Assembly: GCF_022427145.1 (NCBI RefSeq)
Contig: NZ_JAKSXN010000023.1
Coordinates: 1 to 64,000, forward strand
Direction of reading: 5' to 3'
Source: Paenibacillus timonensis
GTDB lineage: Bacteria > Bacillota > Bacilli > Paenibacillales > Paenibacillaceae
DNA length: 64,000 bases
The notes under the pieces are model-generated. The model searched no databases. It was not told the DNA's origin and saw nothing but the letters and a program-made list of their open reading frames with translations. Below are positions 62,453 through 64,000 of the stretch, piece by piece; position 1 is the stretch's first letter, and each line of letters opens with the position of its first letter. A program made the translations under genes and the position numbers.

Positions 62453-63198
62453 TGCGTGATCCCTCCCGCTTGTCTTCGCGATTCGATCAACGAATTGAGC
62501 TGGCTCAGCCCTTCGCCGATGCCGCCGATGGCATCGATGAGCCCATACTTCACGGCATCGTTGCCGCCAACCGCCGTGCCGATGTCCCGATTTAGCTCCC
62601 CGGTCTTGAACATCAGCTCCTTGAACATCTCCTCCGAGATGTGCGAATGCGTCGTGACGAAGCGTACGACCCGCTCCTGCATTTTCTCAATGTACTCGAA
62701 CGTCTGGGGCACCCCGATGACAAGCCCGGTCATGCGAATCGGATGGATGGTCATCGTCGCGCTTTCGGCGATTAGCGAATAATCGGAAGCGACGGCAATC
62801 GGCACCCCGATGCTATGCCCCCCGCCGATCACGACAGTGACGGTAGGCTTGGACAGGGAGGCGATCATCTCCGCGATGGCAAGCCCTGCTTCCACATCAC
62901 CGCCTACGGTATTTAAAATAATTAACAGGCCTTCGATCCGCGGATTCTGCTCGGCCGCCACGAGCTGGGGAATGAGATGCTCGTATTTGGTCGTTTTATT
63001 TTGCGGCGGCAGCACCAAATGGCCTTCAATCTGACCAATAATCGTCAAGCAATAGACATTGGATTCGCCCGGAGTCGGCACTGCCGTTTGTCCCAGTTGC
63101 TGGATCATCTCCGGCACCGTGGCCTCTTTTTTCTCCGGTTCGTTTGGAGGCAGCTCGGATTCGCCGCGAACGGTCGATTTGCTCACATCTTTATTCAT
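62449..63198 (-). CDS. tepA: TepA, ClpP-like serine protease
   Basis: 249 residues with the ClpP/crotonase fold. The catalytic Ser lies in [11 protein letters not shown] and the His in [21 protein letters not shown] is the usual oxyanion strand. B. subtilis TepA degrades secretory pre-proteins or SASP-related substrates. There is no signal peptide; it is cytoplasmic. AAGGAAG lies ten bases before the ATG. Confidence 0.9.
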   Translation of the reverse strand: MNKDVSKSTVRGESELPPNEPEKKEATVPEMIQQLGQTAVPTPGESNVYCLTIIGQIEGHLVLPPQNKTTKYEHLIPQLVAAEQNPRIEGLLIILNTVGGDVEAGLAIAEMIASLSKPTVTVVIGGGHSIGVPIAVASDYSLIAESATMTIHPIRMTGLVIGVPQTFEYIEKMQERVVRFVTTHSHISEEMFKELMFKTGELNRDIGTAVGGNDAVKYGLIDAIGGIGEGLSQLNSLIESRRQAGGITQ

Positions 63199-63412
63199 GG
63201 TTTCGTCTTCCTTTCGGTGTCGGCATACTCGACGAAGTTTCGTTTCACTACGCAGCCCTTAGTATGCCGACAACCTTCTTCAATCTATACCAAAACCGTG
63301 GAGAAGGGCTCATCGCTTGAGCAAAACCGGGCCAGCCTGATCGCCATAAGGAGCATCGTACATAAATACGTCAATCAATGCCCAGGACAGTGAACTCCGG
63401 ACCTGCGGACAC

Positions 63413-63467
63413 GAAAAAGCCTCTTTTCCTGCAAGGAACCGTCCAAATTACCGGCAGGAAAAGAGGC
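63413..63467 (-). terminator. Terminator after the RNase J gene
   Basis: On the minus strand GCCTCTTTTCCTGC pairs with GCAGGAAAAGAGGC, then TTTTT. It separates rnj from tepA. Confidence 0.8.
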
Positions 63468-63491
63468 GACTGTGTGTGTGCAAAATAGATT

Positions 63492-64000
63492 TTATACTTC
63501 CATAATGATCGGAAGAATCATCGGTCTGCGCCGCGTTTGCTCATACAAGAAGCGGCCAAGCGCATCCTTGACGTTCGTTTTAAGCGAAGCCCATTCGTTC
63601 ACGTTCTCGCTCATCAGCTTCTCAAGCGTGCTGGATACGATCCGGTTCGCTTCATCCAAAAGCCCTTCCGATTCGCGAACATAAACGAAGCCGCGGGAGA
63701 TAATATCCGGTCCGGATACGATCGTTCCGTCCTGCTTGCTCAATGTTACGACGACAACCAAAATGCCGTCTTGGGACAACAGCTTGCGGTCGCGCAATAC
63801 GATATTGCCGACATCGCCTACGCCAAGCCCGTCGATCAGCACGTTGCCGGCCGGTACTTTCCCGGCTTTGCGAGCTACGCCGTTCTGAATCTCGATGGTG
63901 TCCCCGATATCAACGAGGAAAATGTTATCCGGCTCGACGCCAACCGACTCGCCAAGCAACGCGTGCTTCCGCAGCATGCGGTATTCCCCGTGGATCGGAA
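63492..64000 (-). CDS. rnjB: Ribonuclease J, C-terminal part (gene cut by window edge)
   Basis: The last 168 residues or so of an RNase J. The frame is open to the window edge and starts PIHGEYRMLRKHA, the conserved metallo-beta-lactamase/beta-CASP motif C region. GLGVGDVGNIVLRDRKLL and ISRGFVYVRESEGLL belong to the C-terminal domain. RNase J is a 5'-3' exonuclease and endonuclease in mRNA decay. The gene position next to tepA suggests the rnjB orthologue of B. subtilis; the paralogue assignment is inference. Confidence 0.88.
   Translation of the reverse strand, partial: PIHGEYRMLRKHALLGESVGVEPDNIFLVDIGDTIEIQNGVARKAGKVPAGNVLIDGLGVGDVGNIVLRDRKLLSQDGILVVVVTLSKQDGTIVSGPDIISRGFVYVRESEGLLDEANRIVSSTLEKLMSENVNEWASLKTNVKDALGRFLYEQTRRRPMILPIIMEV

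Overview
The window looks like a chromosomal segment of an endospore-forming member of the Bacillota, most likely Paenibacillus or a close relative. The evidence is the mix of sporulation genes (spoVS, spoVAC, spoVAD, sleB with a sigma-G-type promoter), a bacillithiol-disulfide-reductase-type flavoprotein, GTG/TTG starts behind strong AGGAGG ribosome binding sites, and a gene order at the right end that follows the Bacillus subtilis block rnjB-tepA-ylzJ-ftsK/spoIIIE-ymfF-H-I-J-K-M-pgsA-cinA-recA-rny-ymdB-spoVS-miaB-ricA. No rRNA, tRNA, CRISPR array, prophage or intact insertion sequence was seen.

Left part (1-29 kb) is accessory and metabolic. It holds small hypothetical genes, a DHA1 MFS pump, a serine esterase, a second-type RsgA GTPase behind a long structured leader, a HAD phosphatase, a YpdA/Bdr-like reductase, a DUF441 membrane protein, a homodimer-type ABC exporter and an aminoglycoside-phosphotransferase-fold protein. 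It continues with a BmrCD-type heterodimeric ABC exporter behind a leader peptide and terminator, an SLH-domain protein, a CobW GTPase, MoaB, a YhdH-type reductase and a two-gene fused 2-oxoacid:ferredoxin oxidoreductase. It ends with an SDR and a TetR/DHA2-MFS divergent pair in which the MFS gene carries a single-base frameshift.

Middle part (29-43 kb): an NAD salvage group (pncB, pncA, NrtR-like Nudix protein), a PaaI thioesterase, ricA-miaB, a small divergent spoVA-type cluster (DUF1657 | DUF421-DUF1657, spoVAC, spoVAD), pduL, korAB, a membrane dipeptidase and spoVS.

Right part (43-64 kb) is the conserved minus-strand core: ymdB (apparently starting at ATT), rny, recX, recA (with a LexA box), cinA, pgsA, rimO, yajQ, the ymfM/rodZ-ymfF series, sleB, ftsK/spoIIIE, ylzJ, tepA and the 3' end of an RNase J gene cut by the window edge.

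The most notable items are the putative translation-sensing attenuator in front of rsgA (leader peptide, two near-identical terminators and a 13-bp long-range complement), the BmrB-like attenuator of the ABC pump, the ATT start of ymdB, the broken MFS gene under tandem TetR operators, the DUF1657 module shared between two divergent spore genes, and two copies of a short element with GTTCAAAAAGTC terminal inverted repeats.
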